Program-made: the position numbers and the translations under genes
Origin: Micrococcales bacterium
Lineage (GTDB): Bacteria; Actinomycetota; Actinomycetes; Actinomycetales; Cellulomonadaceae
DNA: 44,493 nucleotides
Direction of reading: 5' to 3'
Assembly (NCBI GenBank): GCA_014763765.1
Contig: JACXUT010000005.1
Location: forward strand, 1 to 44,493
Part shown: positions 1 to 8,546 of the stretch, one piece after another
How positions within the stretch are numbered: the first letter of the stretch is position 1
How the letters are laid out: the number at the start of each line of letters is the position of its first letter
Notes under the pieces: generated by a model
What the model saw: the letters and a program-made list of their open reading frames with translations, nothing else
The model's database searches: none
Told to the model about the DNA's origin: nothing

Positions 1-178
1 CGGTGGGGCGGGACCGGTCCGGGGACCGCCCGCTCCCTCCGGTGCAACGAGCGGCGCGCGCGGATGATTCCCCAGGTCACGGCGGTGCGACGCGGTGGTC
101 GCCGCGCCCTCGACGGCCGCAGGGCCGGCCGCGCGTCGACGTGACGCACGACCGGCCCTGCCGTCGGTGCTGCGGGTC
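1..178. other. Window edge downstream of qcrB, no gene supported
   Basis: This GC-rich stretch lies beyond the qcrB stop. Short open frames cross it on the plus strand, but their arginine/proline-rich translations match no family I recognise and they run into the antisense of qcrB. A short palindrome, GGACCGGTCC, sits near position 12. I see no clear terminator or gene. A neighbouring gene may begin outside the window. Confidence 0.4.
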
Positions 179-1936
179 TCAGCGGTGCGCGCTGCCGCCC
201 GTGCTCTCGGTGTCCTCGGGCTCCGACGCGAGCTGACGGGCACCGCTGCCGGCACCGACCGCCCGGTGCTCGTCGTCGTGCGCCGCCGGTAGGGCGTCGT
301 GCCCGCCGTGCGACTGCGCCGCCGCGAGCTCCGCCGGCGTGACCGGCTCGACGCGGTCCTCGTAGAACACGCGCGAGAGGCGCTGGCGCAGCAGGTCCTT
401 GCGGTAGCCCTTGCGCCGGACGCCGCGGGAGTCCTCCGCCGGCTCGATCTCGACGGGCCGGCGCGGCTCGTGCTGCACGCGCAGCCACCGCTCGTGCGCG
501 TCGAGGGGCTTGTGCACCTCGATGTACTCGCCGGACGCGAACCGGACGATGCGCCCGGTCTCGTGCCCGTGGAGCACGACCTCGCGGTCCTTGCGCTGCA
601 GCGCGAGGCAGATCCGCTTGGTCAGCCAGAACGCGATCGCGGGGGCCACGAAGATCAGCACCCGGAACGTCCACGTGATGTCGTTGATCGACAGGTGGAA
701 GTGCGTCGCGATGAGGTCGTTCGACCCGGCGAGGATCAGGATGAAGAACGCCGTGAGGAACGAGACGCCGAACGCGGTGCGGAACGGGGCGTTGCGCGGG
801 CGGTCGAGCACGTGGTGCTCGCGCTTGTCACCCGTGGCGAACGACTCGATGAACGGCCACAGGGCCAGCGTCGTGAACAGCAGGCCGGGGATGACCACGC
901 CCGGCACCAGGATGTTCATCGAGACCGTGTACTGCCCGATGACGAACTCCCAGCCCGGCATGAGGCGCAGGCCGCCCTCGAGGAAGAGCATGTACCAGTC
1001 GGGCTGCGCGCCGGCGGACACGACGCCCGGGTCGAACGGCCCGTAGTTCCAGACGGGGTTGATCGTCATCGTGGCGGCCATCAGCGCGATGACCGAGAAC
1101 ACGACGAAGAAGAACCCGCCGGCCTTCGCCACGTACACCGGGAACAGCGGGTAGCCGACGACGTTCTTGTCGGTGCGGCCCGAACCCGGGTACTGCGTGT
1201 GCTTGTGCAGCACGACGAACAGCAGGTGCAGGCCGATGAGGGCGAGGATCAGCGCCGGCACCAGCAGCACGTGCACGGTGAACAGGCGCGGGATCAGGTC
1301 GGTCCCCGGGAACTCGCCGCCGAACAGCGCGAACGAGATGTACGAGCCGAGGATCGGGATCGCGCGGGCCACGCCGTCCGCGATCCGCAGGCCGTTGCCG
1401 GACAGCACGTCGTCGGGCAGCGAGTAGCCGGAGAACCCGGCGAGCAGGCCCAGGATCATCAGCGTGAAGCCGACGACCCAGTTGAGCTCGCGCGGCTTGC
1501 GGAACGCGCCCGTGAAGAAGACGCGCATCATGTGCGTGACGATCGCGGCCATGAAGATCAGCGCGGCCCAGTGGTGGATCTGCCGCATCAGCAGCCCGCC
1601 GCGGACCTCGAACGACAGCCGCAGCGTGGAGGCGAACGCCTCGGACATCTGCACGCCGTCCATCGCGGCCCACGGGCCGTGGTAGTGCACCTCGTTCATG
1701 GAGGGCACGAAGAACATCGTGAGGAACGTGCCCGAGATGAGGAGCACGACGAAGGAGTAGAGCGCGATCTCGCCCAGGAGGAACGACCAGTGGTCGGGGA
1801 AGATCTTGCGCGCGAACTCCTTGACCGCGGTGCCGATGCCGGTCCGCTGGTCCAGGTAGTCGGCGGTCGCCGCGGCGGCGCGTGCGCCCGCGGTCGGCGG
1901 TGCCGACGCCTGCGGCGGGGAGTCGACGGTGCTCAT
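179..1936 (-). CDS. qcrB: Cytochrome bc1 complex cytochrome b subunit QcrB
   Basis: QcrB is the membrane cytochrome b of the menaquinol:cytochrome c reductase, oxidising quinol and passing electrons through two b hemes. The 585-residue product has many hydrophobic spans. Likely heme-ligand histidine pairs are visible at H121/H135 and H222/H237, with the 14- and 15-residue spacings expected of the family. The quinol-site motif appears as PDWY near residues 312-315, a form seen in actinobacteria in place of PEWY. The C-terminal extension of more than 100 residues is charged and cytoplasmic-looking, also typical of actinobacteria. The ATG overlaps the qcrA stop (ATGA), so translation is probably coupled. 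It is the last gene of the ctaE-qcrC-qcrA-qcrB cluster. Confidence 0.97.
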   Translation of the reverse strand: MSTVDSPPQASAPPTAGARAAAATADYLDQRTGIGTAVKEFARKIFPDHWSFLLGEIALYSFVVLLISGTFLTMFFVPSMNEVHYHGPWAAMDGVQMSEAFASTLRLSFEVRGGLLMRQIHHWAALIFMAAIVTHMMRVFFTGAFRKPRELNWVVGFTLMILGLLAGFSGYSLPDDVLSGNGLRIADGVARAIPILGSYISFALFGGEFPGTDLIPRLFTVHVLLVPALILALIGLHLLFVVLHKHTQYPGSGRTDKNVVGYPLFPVYVAKAGGFFFVVFSVIALMAATMTINPVWNYGPFDPGVVSAGAQPDWYMLFLEGGLRLMPGWEFVIGQYTVSMNILVPGVVIPGLLFTTLALWPFIESFATGDKREHHVLDRPRNAPFRTAFGVSFLTAFFILILAGSNDLIATHFHLSINDITWTFRVLIFVAPAIAFWLTKRICLALQRKDREVVLHGHETGRIVRFASGEYIEVHKPLDAHERWLRVQHEPRRPVEIEPAEDSRGVRRKGYRKDLLRQRLSRVFYEDRVEPVTPAELAAAQSHGGHDALPAAHDDEHRAVGAGSGARQLASEPEDTESTGGSAHR

Positions 1937-2961
1937 GTCAGGCGCTCCCAGAACGACGGGCCGATGGGTTCGTTGAAGCCGTCCTGCGCGACGAGGTAGC
2001 CCTCGTCGTCGACCGTGATCGGCAGCTGGGGCAGCGGGCGCTTCGCCGGGCCGAACACGACCTTGGCGCCGTCCGCGGCGTCGAAGGTCGACTGGTGGCA
2101 CGGGCACAGGATGTGGTGCGTCTGCTGCTCGTAGAGGGCGACCGGGCACCCGACGTGGGTGCAGATCTTGGAGAACGCCACGATGCCGTCGTACGACCAG
2201 CCCTCGCCCTGCTCGGAGCGGATGTCGCGCGGGTCCATGCGGATCATCAGCACGACCGCCTTGGCCTTCTCGTTCAGCGGGTGCTCCGCCTCCTCGAGGC
2301 CCTGGGGGATGACGTGGAACACCGAGCCGATGGTCACGTCCGACGCCTTGATGGGCCGGCCGCTCGGGTCGATCGTCAGCCGCGTCCCGCGGCGCCACAT
2401 CGTGTGCTTCGAGCGCGCCACGTTCCAGTCGCCGCCGAGGTTGCCGACCAGCGGCACCGCGATCGACAGCGGGAACAGGGCGAGCGAGGTCACCATCGCG
2501 CCCTTGAGCACGCCGCGACGCCCGATCGACGAGTCCTTGGCGCCCTCGCGCAGGGCCTCGACGGCCTTGACGCGGTTCTCCGCGGACGACGCCGTGGGGT
2601 GGCGGTCCTCGGCGCGCTCGTGGTCGTTCATCAGGGACTTGGCCCAGTGGACCGCCGCGAGCCCGATGCCGGCCAGGCCGAGGAACAGCCCGAGCCCGAG
2701 CAGCAGGTTGGACAGCCGCATGCTGCCGACCGTCTCGCCCGGCGGGACGAGCGCGTACGCGACGATCGCGCCGATCGTGCCGAGGATCGAGATGGTGAAC
2801 AGGACGACGACCTGCCGCTCCGCGCGCTTGTTCGCCTTCGGGTCGGTGTCGCCCACGCGGGCGCGGTGCGCCTCGAGGCCCGGGTCCTCGAACCGCTCGG
2901 GCACCGGCGCGGAGCCGTCCCGGGTGGTCAGGTCGGTCGAGGGGTCGTGGGGTGAGTTCAC
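1933..2961 (-). CDS. qcrA: Cytochrome bc1 complex Rieske iron-sulfur subunit QcrA
   Basis: QcrA carries the 2Fe-2S centre that takes electrons from quinol in the bc1 complex. The 342-residue product has the two Rieske boxes CTHVGC (267-272) and CPCH (286-289), which hold the two Cys and two His ligands. Three N-terminal hydrophobic spans precede a twin-arginine-like GRRG segment, matching the long actinobacterial form of the protein. I chose the GTG at 2961 because it overlaps the qcrC stop (GTGA) and gives a family-typical length; the frame extends further upstream, but that would lie inside qcrC. The stop overlaps the qcrB ATG, so qcrC, qcrA and qcrB are chained by 4-base overlaps. Confidence 0.96.
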   Translation of the reverse strand: MNSPHDPSTDLTTRDGSAPVPERFEDPGLEAHRARVGDTDPKANKRAERQVVVLFTISILGTIGAIVAYALVPPGETVGSMRLSNLLLGLGLFLGLAGIGLAAVHWAKSLMNDHERAEDRHPTASSAENRVKAVEALREGAKDSSIGRRGVLKGAMVTSLALFPLSIAVPLVGNLGGDWNVARSKHTMWRRGTRLTIDPSGRPIKASDVTIGSVFHVIPQGLEEAEHPLNEKAKAVVLMIRMDPRDIRSEQGEGWSYDGIVAFSKICTHVGCPVALYEQQTHHILCPCHQSTFDAADGAKVVFGPAKRPLPQLPITVDDEGYLVAQDGFNEPIGPSFWERLT

Positions 2962-3761
2962 GAGGACTTGGCTCCGATCCAGACCGAGGCGGCGATCAGC
3001 AGGCCGATGCCGACCACCCAGGCCCACAGGCCCTCGCTGACGGGACCGAGCGAGCCGAGGGAGAGGCCGCCCGGCGACCCGTCACGCTGCTCGTCGAGGT
3101 ACGCGATGATGTCGCGCTTCTCGTCCGGGGTGATGTTGGCGTCGTTGAACACCGGCATCGACTGCGGGCCGGTGAGCATCGCCTCGTAGATGTGCGTGGG
3201 CGTGGTCTGGTCGAGCGAGGGCGCCCACTTGCCCTGGGACAGCGCGCCGCCGGCGCCGACCGCGTTGTGGCACATGGCGCAGTTCGTGCGGAACAGGGCC
3301 ATGCCGTTCGCCGCGTCGCCGAGGCTCGGGTCCACCTGCTCGGCGGTCGGCACCGCGGGCCCGGCGCCCAGCGAGGCGACGTACGCCGCGAGCTTGTCGA
3401 TGTCGTCCTGCGTGAACTGGACGGGCTTGGCCTGGATCTGCTGGCCGTTCATCTGCGCGGGCATGCGGCCGGTGCCGACCTGGAAGTCGACCGCGGCGGC
3501 GCCCACGCCGATGAGGGAGGGGCCGCCGGCGCCGCCGTCGACGGCCTCACGGCCCTCGGCGGTCGGGCCGTGGCAGGTGGCGCAGTTGGCCTGGAACAGC
3601 TTCTGGCCGGTGGCGATGTCGCTCTCGCTGGCCGTCGCCTGCGCCGCGTCGGCGCTGGCGGGCTGGGCGATCGCGTACACCGCACCGGTCAGCAGCAGCG
3701 CCAGCAGGAGCAGCACGACCGGTGCGGACCGGTGGTGCCTGCGGGCGGCGAGTGCCTTCAC
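2958..3761 (-). CDS. qcrC: Diheme cytochrome c subunit QcrC
   Basis: QcrC is the membrane-anchored diheme cytochrome c that replaces soluble cytochrome c in actinobacteria, wiring the bc1 complex directly to the aa3 oxidase. Two heme-attachment motifs are present, CATCH at 60-64 and CAMCH at 161-165. An N-terminal hydrophobic segment (about 15-32) and a C-terminal one (about 243-262) flank the two c-type domains, which would face outside. The 267-residue length fits the family. The GTG start at 3761 has an upstream GACGAGGA ribosome site. The stop overlaps the start of qcrA. Confidence 0.96.
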   Translation of the reverse strand: MKALAARRHHRSAPVVLLLLALLLTGAVYAIAQPASADAAQATASESDIATGQKLFQANCATCHGPTAEGREAVDGGAGGPSLIGVGAAAVDFQVGTGRMPAQMNGQQIQAKPVQFTQDDIDKLAAYVASLGAGPAVPTAEQVDPSLGDAANGMALFRTNCAMCHNAVGAGGALSQGKWAPSLDQTTPTHIYEAMLTGPQSMPVFNDANITPDEKRDIIAYLDEQRDGSPGGLSLGSLGPVSEGLWAWVVGIGLLIAASVWIGAKSS

Positions 3762-3807
3762 GGATGGATCCTCGTCTCGGGCGTGCGGGGGGCTCGGGGG
3801 GTCGTCG

Positions 3808-4446
3808 TCACTTGATCAGGTAGATCGTCGCGAACAGCGCGATCCAGACCACGTCGACGAAGTGCCAGTAGTAGGACGTGACGATCGCGGTCGTCGCCTC
3901 GTGGTGGCCGAACCGCTTCGCCGTGAAGGACCGGCCCAGGAGGAACAGGAACGCGATGAGGCCGCCGACCACGTGGAGGCCGTGGAAGCCGGTCGTCAGG
4001 TAGAAGACGGAGCCGTAGGGGCTCGACGAGATCGTCAGGCCCTCGTGCACCAGCTCCGCGTACTCGAAGATCTGCCCGCCGATGAAGAACGCACCCATGA
4101 CGTAGGTGAGCGTCATCCACTCGTTCATGCCCCAGCCGCGCACGTTCAGCAGCGAGCCGGAGCGCACCGGCTGGAACCGCTCCGCGGCCCACACGCCCAT
4201 CTGGCAGGTGACGGACGACAGCAGCAGCACCGTCGTGTTCACCGCCGCGAACGTGACGTTGAGCTTCTCCGTCTGCACGGCCCACTCCTCGGGGACCGTG
4301 GCGCGCAGCGTGAAGTACATCGCGAACAGGCCCGCGAAGAACATCAGCTCCGACGCGAGCCACACGATGGTGCCCACCGACACCGGGTTCGGTCGGTTGA
4401 CGCTCACCCGGGGAGCGGACGTGGGGGCAGCCGTTGCGGTCGTCAC
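3808..4446 (-). CDS. ctaE: Cytochrome c oxidase subunit III CtaE
   Basis: CtaE is subunit III of the aa3-type terminal oxidase. The 212-residue protein has about five membrane spans and the family hallmark FHGLHV in the C-terminal half, with conserved E/H positions (for example ASELMFF near the N-terminus). It lies 46 bp upstream of qcrC, in the usual actinobacterial ctaE-qcrCAB order, so oxidase and bc1 subunits are probably co-transcribed. The GTG start at 4446 has no Shine-Dalgarno, but a CATACT -10-like hexamer lies 7 nt upstream, consistent with a leaderless transcript. Confidence 0.96.
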   Translation of the reverse strand: MTTATAAPTSAPRVSVNRPNPVSVGTIVWLASELMFFAGLFAMYFTLRATVPEEWAVQTEKLNVTFAAVNTTVLLLSSVTCQMGVWAAERFQPVRSGSLLNVRGWGMNEWMTLTYVMGAFFIGGQIFEYAELVHEGLTISSSPYGSVFYLTTGFHGLHVVGGLIAFLFLLGRSFTAKRFGHHEATTAIVTSYYWHFVDVVWIALFATIYLIK

Positions 4447-4453
4447 GCACGTC

Positions 4454-4459
4454 AGTATG
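4454..4459 (-). promoter_or_regulatory. Putative -10 element of ctaE (leaderless)
   Basis: CATACT on the minus strand ends 7 nt before the GTG of ctaE. There is no Shine-Dalgarno, so the transcript may begin at or near the start codon. The first base departs from the TANNNT pattern seen at other starts in the window. I found no convincing -35. Confidence 0.45.
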
Positions 4460-4595
4460 GCCGAAAACCGCAGCGCATGGGTCCCAAGTCCTAGGGCGTG
4501 GCCGAGGTTTCTGTCACATCGTCACCTCGTTCCGGCCCGTCCGCCGCGGTTCCGGGCGCCTGCGGACCACCGGCACCCCGGCGTGCCAAGATGCA

Positions 4596-4618
4596 GGGCG
4601 GGGACCCCCGTCCCGCCC
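4596..4618 (+). promoter_or_regulatory. Hairpin in the leader of the receiver-like gene
   Basis: The segment GGGCGGGGAC then CCCC then GTCCCGCCC can fold into a stem of about 9 bp with one bulged G. It lies about 20 nt before the ATG at 4640, just ahead of the GAAGGA ribosome site. It could influence translation or be a remnant terminator; no function is shown. Confidence 0.35.
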
Positions 4619-4639
4619 CGCACCGAGTGAAGGACCACC

Positions 4640-5071
4640 ATGGCCGCTGACCGCCTCACTGCCGACGCCTCCGCCGAGCAGGCCGGACCGCGCATCCTCC
4701 TCTACAGCGACGACCTCGACACCCGCGCCCAGGTGCGGCTCGGCGTCGGCCGGCGCCTGCGCCGGGGCGCGCCGGACATCGAGTGGACCGAGGTCGCGAC
4801 GCCCGCCGCCGCCCTCGAGCAGGCCGAGGCCGGCGGGTACGACCTGTTCGTCTTCGACGGCGAGGCCCCGAAGGTCGGCGGCATGGCGCTCGCGCGCCAG
4901 GTCAAGGACGAGGTGTTCGGCTGCCCGCCCGTGCTCGTGCTCACCGGCCGCCCGCAGGACGCGTGGCTCGCCGCCTGGTCCGACGCGGACGCCGTCGTCT
5001 CCCAGCCGCTCGACCCGGTCGAGCTGCAGAGCGCCGTCGCCGGTCTGCTCACCGGCGCCCCCGCGGCATGA
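4640..5071 (+). CDS. Receiver-like (CheY-fold) protein upstream of trpD
   Basis: This is a single-domain 143-residue protein resembling a response-regulator receiver with no output domain. The acidic pair D24-D25, the candidate phospho-acceptor D73 (in VFDGE) and T102 (LTG) fall in the expected order. The conserved lysine before the last cis-proline is replaced: the sequence reads SQP at 121-123, so phospho-signalling may be altered or lost. The ATG at 4640 has a GAAGGA ribosome site. The stop overlaps the trpD start (ATGA), implying translational coupling with tryptophan synthesis. No histidine kinase is nearby. Its actual function is unknown. Confidence 0.8.
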   Translation: MAADRLTADASAEQAGPRILLYSDDLDTRAQVRLGVGRRLRRGAPDIEWTEVATPAAALEQAEAGGYDLFVFDGEAPKVGGMALARQVKDEVFGCPPVLVLTGRPQDAWLAAWSDADAVVSQPLDPVELQSAVAGLLTGAPAA

Positions 5072-6135
5072 CGCAGGGCGCGGGCCCCGTGCCGGCGGTG
5101 ACCTGGCCGGACCTGCTGGCGTCCCTCGTCGCGCAGCAGGACCTCACGGAGGCGCAGACCGCCTGGGCGATGGACCAGATCATGTCCGGCGAGGCGTCCC
5201 CGGCGCGGATCGCCGGGTTCCTCGTCGGGCTGCGCGCCAAGGGCGAGACCGTCGCCGAGCTGACGGCGCTCGCCGACACGATGCTCGCCCACGCCCTGCG
5301 CTTCGAGGTGCCCGGGCGCTCCGTGGACATCGTCGGCACCGGCGGGGACCGCGCGCACACCGTCAACGTCTCGACGATGGCGTCGCTCGTCGTCGCCGGG
5401 ACCGGCGTCCGGGTCGTCAAGCACGGCAACCGGGCCGCGTCCTCGTCGTCCGGATCCGCGGACGTGCTCGAGGCGCTCGGCATCCGGCTCGACCAGACCC
5501 CCGAGCGCGTCGCCGCCCTGGCATCCGAGGTCGGCATCACGTTCTGCTTCGCCCTGACGTTCCACCCCGCCATGCGGCACGTGGCGGTCGCGCGCCGCGA
5601 GCTCGGCATCGGCACCGTCTTCAACTTCCTGGGCCCGCTCACCAACCCGGCGCAGCCGGCCGCCGCCGCGATCGGCGTTGCCGACCCCCGCATGGCTGGG
5701 CTCGTGGCCGGCGTGCTCGCGCGGCGCGGCACCGAGGCGCTGGTGTTCCGGGGGGACGACGGCCTCGACGAGCTGGCGCCGACCGGGACGGCCCACGTCT
5801 GGCACGTCACCGGCGGTGCCGTCACCGAGCACGTGCTCGACCCCGTCGCGGACCTCGGTCTGACGCCGCTGACCGTGGCCGACCTGCGGGGCGCCGACGC
5901 GGCCTTCAACGCCGGTGTCGCGCGGGCCGTCCTCGCCGGGGAGCACGTCGCGTCCCGGGAGACCGTGCTGCTCAACGCCGCCGCGGCCCTCGTCGCCGAC
6001 GGTTCCCTGCCCGGGACGGGCGCGGAGGGCGGTGACCTCGTGGACCGGCTGCGCAGCGGCCTCGAGCACGCCGCGCGGGCGGTCGACTCCGGGGCGGCGG
6101 CCGAGGTCCTGGCGCGCTGGAGCGCGGCGAGCTGA
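5068..6135 (+). CDS. trpD: Anthranilate phosphoribosyltransferase TrpD
   Basis: TrpD transfers phosphoribose from PRPP to anthranilate, the second step of the tryptophan branch. The 355-residue protein carries the PRPP-binding GTGGD loop (90-94), NVST (100-103) and KHGN (118-121), plus the helical N-terminal domain of the nucleoside phosphorylase class III fold. The length is normal. The ATG at 5068 overlaps the stop of the receiver-like gene. No other trp genes are in the window, but a class II DAHP synthase gene lies at 18422. A short sequence around the stop codon is duplicated downstream. Confidence 0.95.
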   Translation: MTQGAGPVPAVTWPDLLASLVAQQDLTEAQTAWAMDQIMSGEASPARIAGFLVGLRAKGETVAELTALADTMLAHALRFEVPGRSVDIVGTGGDRAHTVNVSTMASLVVAGTGVRVVKHGNRAASSSSGSADVLEALGIRLDQTPERVAALASEVGITFCFALTFHPAMRHVAVARRELGIGTVFNFLGPLTNPAQPAAAAIGVADPRMAGLVAGVLARRGTEALVFRGDDGLDELAPTGTAHVWHVTGGAVTEHVLDPVADLGLTPLTVADLRGADAAFNAGVARAVLAGEHVASRETVLLNAAAALVADGSLPGTGAEGGDLVDRLRSGLEHAARAVDSGAAAEVLARWSAAS

Positions 6136-6157
6136 GGCGCTGAGCGCGGCGAGCTGA
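6113..6157 (+). repeat. Short tandem duplication at the trpD stop
   Basis: The last bases of trpD, including AGCGCGGCGAGCTGA (6121-6135), recur at 6143-6157. The preceding GGCGCTG is duplicated as well, giving a unit of 22-23 bp. The second copy is non-coding and looks like a recent slippage duplication of the gene end. Confidence 0.7.
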
Positions 6158-6199
6158 CGCCGACGGCCGTGAGCGGGTGGCGGCCGGCGGCCCGCGCCG

Positions 6200-6481
6200 T
6201 CAGCCCTCGATGCCCAGGGCGAACGCCTGCTCGAGGTCGTGCTGCGAGTACGTCCGGAACGCGATGAACGTCTGCGTCCGCACGACGCCCGGGACCTTGC
6301 TGACGCGGTCCGCGATGATGTCCGCCAGCTCCTCGTGCTCCCGGACGCGCACCATCGCGATGAGGTCGACCCCGCCCGTGACCGAGTAGACCTCGCTCAC
6401 CCCGGGGATCTCGGCGATCGCCGCGGCGGCCTCGGGGATGCGCGCGGCGTCGGTGTCGATGTGCACGATGGCGGTCAGCAT
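6200..6481 (-). CDS. Stand-alone Lrp/AsnC ligand-binding (RAM) domain protein
   Basis: The 93-residue product corresponds to only the C-terminal effector-binding domain of Lrp/AsnC regulators; the DNA-binding helix-turn-helix is absent. Visible features are the beta-alpha-beta-beta-alpha-beta pattern and the GGVDLIA segment followed by VPGV, both typical of the RAM fold. Such small proteins are common in actinobacteria and may bind amino acids or pair with full-length Lrp proteins; the ligand is unknown here. The ATG at 6481 lies 7 bp after the stop of the exonuclease gene, so the two are probably co-transcribed. It is convergent with trpD. Confidence 0.88.
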   Translation of the reverse strand: MLTAIVHIDTDAARIPEAAAAIAEIPGVSEVYSVTGGVDLIAMVRVREHEELADIIADRVSKVPGVVRTQTFIAFRTYSQHDLEQAFALGIEG

Positions 6482-6488
6482 GACGCCA

Positions 6489-8495
6489 TCATGCCGCGCC
6501 GGCGGCCCCCGCGGGGTCGTCCCGCGCCGCACGCCGCGCGTCCGTGCCAGGAGGCGGCACGAGGGCCGGGGCCGACGGGTGGCCGGGGGCGGACGCCTCG
6601 CCGGGCGCTGCGCCCGGGTCGGCGGCGGGCGCCGGGTCGGGGGCAGCGACGGCAGGCGGGCGGACGTCGTGCGGCGCTGGGAGCGGCGTTGCGGCGTCGC
6701 GCTCGAACTGCGCGTCGCGCTCGGCCCGCGCCTCCGCCTCGGCATCCTCCAGCCACGTGGTGCCGACGGCCGCCGCGGGGTCGGTGCGGGCCTGGGCGGA
6801 GCGCACCGGGTATGACCACGGGGTGCTGACCGAGACGATCCTCACGCCGGGACGCCCGAGCCACCCGAGCACGAGGTCGGCCTCCTCCGGGTGTCCCGCC
6901 GGCGCCGGGGGGACCGGAGGGTCGACGTGCTCCCCGCTGGCGCGCAGCGACTCGATGGCCGGCGTGGGATCCGTGCGGGGCGGCACGAGCGCGGTCCCGG
7001 CGAGCCGGCCGTGCCGGACGAGGACGAGCTCCCAGCCGCCGGCGTCCGTCCGCCGGGCTGCGACGAGCTCGGCGCACGCCGACAGGGGCGCCAGGCGCTG
7101 CGCACGCGCCGAGCCCCGGAGGAACGCCGCGAGGCGGTCGCGGACCGTGGCCGCCTCCTCGTACCGCTCCTGCCGGGCGAGCCCCGCGATCCGGCCGGCG
7201 TGCGCGTCCACCACCCCCGCGGGGTCCGCTGTCATGGCCTCCCGCACCCGGTCCACGGTGGCCGCGTGCTCGGCCGCGGCCTCGGGCCGGACGCACGGAG
7301 CCGGGCAGCGGCCGATCTCCGCGAGGTGGCACGCCGTGGCGCCCGGCGCCGGCACGGCGGGGAGACGCGACGTGCAGCGGCGGATCGCGAAGGCGTCGTG
7401 CAGGGCCTCGACCGCGGACTGCGCCGCCGAGCGCGAGGAGAACGGGCCGATGTGGGTCGCGCCCGGGCGGACCTCCCGGACGACCGACAGGCGCGGGAAC
7501 GGCTCGTCCGTGAGCCGGATCCAGGGCATGCGCTCCGGCGCCCGGGAACGCCGGTTGTAGCGCGGGTCGTGCTCCGCGATCAGGCGGAGCTCGCGCACCT
7601 GGGCCTCCAGCGGCGTCGCGCACACGACGGGCGTGACCGACTCGGCGATGCGCACCATCTCCCGCATCCGCGAGCGCTTCTCGGCCGCCGTGAAGTACGA
7701 CCGGACGCGCGACCGCAGCGAGGTCGAGGTGCCGACGTAGAGCACCTCGTCGCGAGGTCCCCGGAACAGGTAGACGCCCGGGGCGTCCGGCAGCCCGTCG
7801 GCGAGGTGCCGCTTGCGCCGGATGTCCGACGGCACCGCGTCGCCCGCCGTCGCCAGGTCCTCGAGGTGCGTGATGCCGAGCGGCGCGAGGCGGCTCAGCA
7901 GGGCGTGGAGCACGTCGACCGTGGCCCGGGCGTCGGCCAGCGCCCGGTGCTCGGGTGTCGTCGTCGCGTGGAACAGGGCGGCCAGCGTGGACAGCTTGTG
8001 GTTCGGGGCCTCGTCGCGGGTCACGACACGACGGGCGAGCCTGACGGTGTCGACGACCGGGAAGCCCGGCCAGGCGTGGCCCGTCTCGGCCGCGGCCGCC
8101 TTGAGGAAGCCCACGTCGAACGGCGCGTTGTGCGCGACCAGGACGGCACCCCGCGCGAACTCGAGGAACGACGGCAGCACCGACCCGATGCGCGGTGCGC
8201 CGACGACCATCGCGGTCGTGATGCCCGTGAGGACCTGGATCTGGGCCGGCACCGGGCCGCCCGGGTCGACGAGCGTCTGGAACTCACCGAGCACCTCGCC
8301 CCCGCGCACCTTGACCGCGCCGACCTCCGTGATGGCGGACGCCCCGGGTGCGGCGCCGGTCGTCTCGAGGTCGACGACGACGAACGTCACGTCCGACAGC
8401 GGGGTGCCGATGTCGTCCAGCGTGACCTGCACCGGCCGGCCCACGGGCTGCCGCGTGAGGTCCTCACGCGGGGGCACGGGGGAGCGGAACACCAT
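6489..8495 (-). CDS. DEDDh 3'-5' exonuclease fused to a GIY-YIG/UvrC-like nuclease
   Basis: The N-terminal domain is a DnaQ-like DEDDh exonuclease: D42/E44 in VDLET, D127 in HNAPFD, and H183/D188. A GIY-YIG nuclease follows (about 234-316), with GVY, YVG, R265 and the probable catalytic E302 in RELRLI. Downstream are cysteines arranged like the UvrC iron-sulfur site (CHLAEIGRCPAPC) and a UVR-type helical motif near 440-470. The UvrC RNase H-like 5'-incision domain appears absent; a Pro/Ala-rich tail replaces it. The architecture resembles Cho-type and Rv2191-type repair nucleases. I chose ATG 8495 because a TACCGT -10 box lies exactly 7 nt upstream; a GTG at 8525 would add 10 residues. Confidence 0.88.
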   Translation of the reverse strand: MVFRSPVPPREDLTRQPVGRPVQVTLDDIGTPLSDVTFVVVDLETTGAAPGASAITEVGAVKVRGGEVLGEFQTLVDPGGPVPAQIQVLTGITTAMVVGAPRIGSVLPSFLEFARGAVLVAHNAPFDVGFLKAAAAETGHAWPGFPVVDTVRLARRVVTRDEAPNHKLSTLAALFHATTTPEHRALADARATVDVLHALLSRLAPLGITHLEDLATAGDAVPSDIRRKRHLADGLPDAPGVYLFRGPRDEVLYVGTSTSLRSRVRSYFTAAEKRSRMREMVRIAESVTPVVCATPLEAQVRELRLIAEHDPRYNRRSRAPERMPWIRLTDEPFPRLSVVREVRPGATHIGPFSSRSAAQSAVEALHDAFAIRRCTSRLPAVPAPGATACHLAEIGRCPAPCVRPEAAAEHAATVDRVREAMTADPAGVVDAHAGRIAGLARQERYEEAATVRDRLAAFLRGSARAQRLAPLSACAELVAARRTDAGGWELVLVRHGRLAGTALVPPRTDPTPAIESLRASGEHVDPPVPPAPAGHPEEADLVLGWLGRPGVRIVSVSTPWSYPVRSAQARTDPAAAVGTTWLEDAEAEARAERDAQFERDAATPLPAPHDVRPPAVAAPDPAPAADPGAAPGEASAPGHPSAPALVPPPGTDARRAARDDPAGAAGAA

Positions 8496-8502
8496 GACGG
8501 GG

Positions 8503-8508
8503 ACGGTA
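8503..8508 (-). promoter_or_regulatory. Putative -10 element deciding the exonuclease start
   Basis: TACCGT on the minus strand ends 7 nt before the ATG at 8495, the spacing seen at many starts here. It supports leaderless initiation at 8495 over the GTG at 8525, which has no ribosome site. Confidence 0.45.
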
Positions 8509-8546
8509 TCGGCGGGGTCCGACACGCCGGCGGCACGGGCCGCGGG

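Noticed and set aside
3..292. Overlapping small open frames at the left edge
   Set aside because: Arg/Pro-rich translations with no recognisable motif, partly antisense to qcrB.
4513..4526. GTCAC pair (GTCACATC GTCACC) in the ctaE/receiver intergenic region as an MtrA site
   Set aside because: The spacing is 8 bp, not 9, and there are only two imperfect units. It is too weak to call beside the phased five-unit array at 23354.
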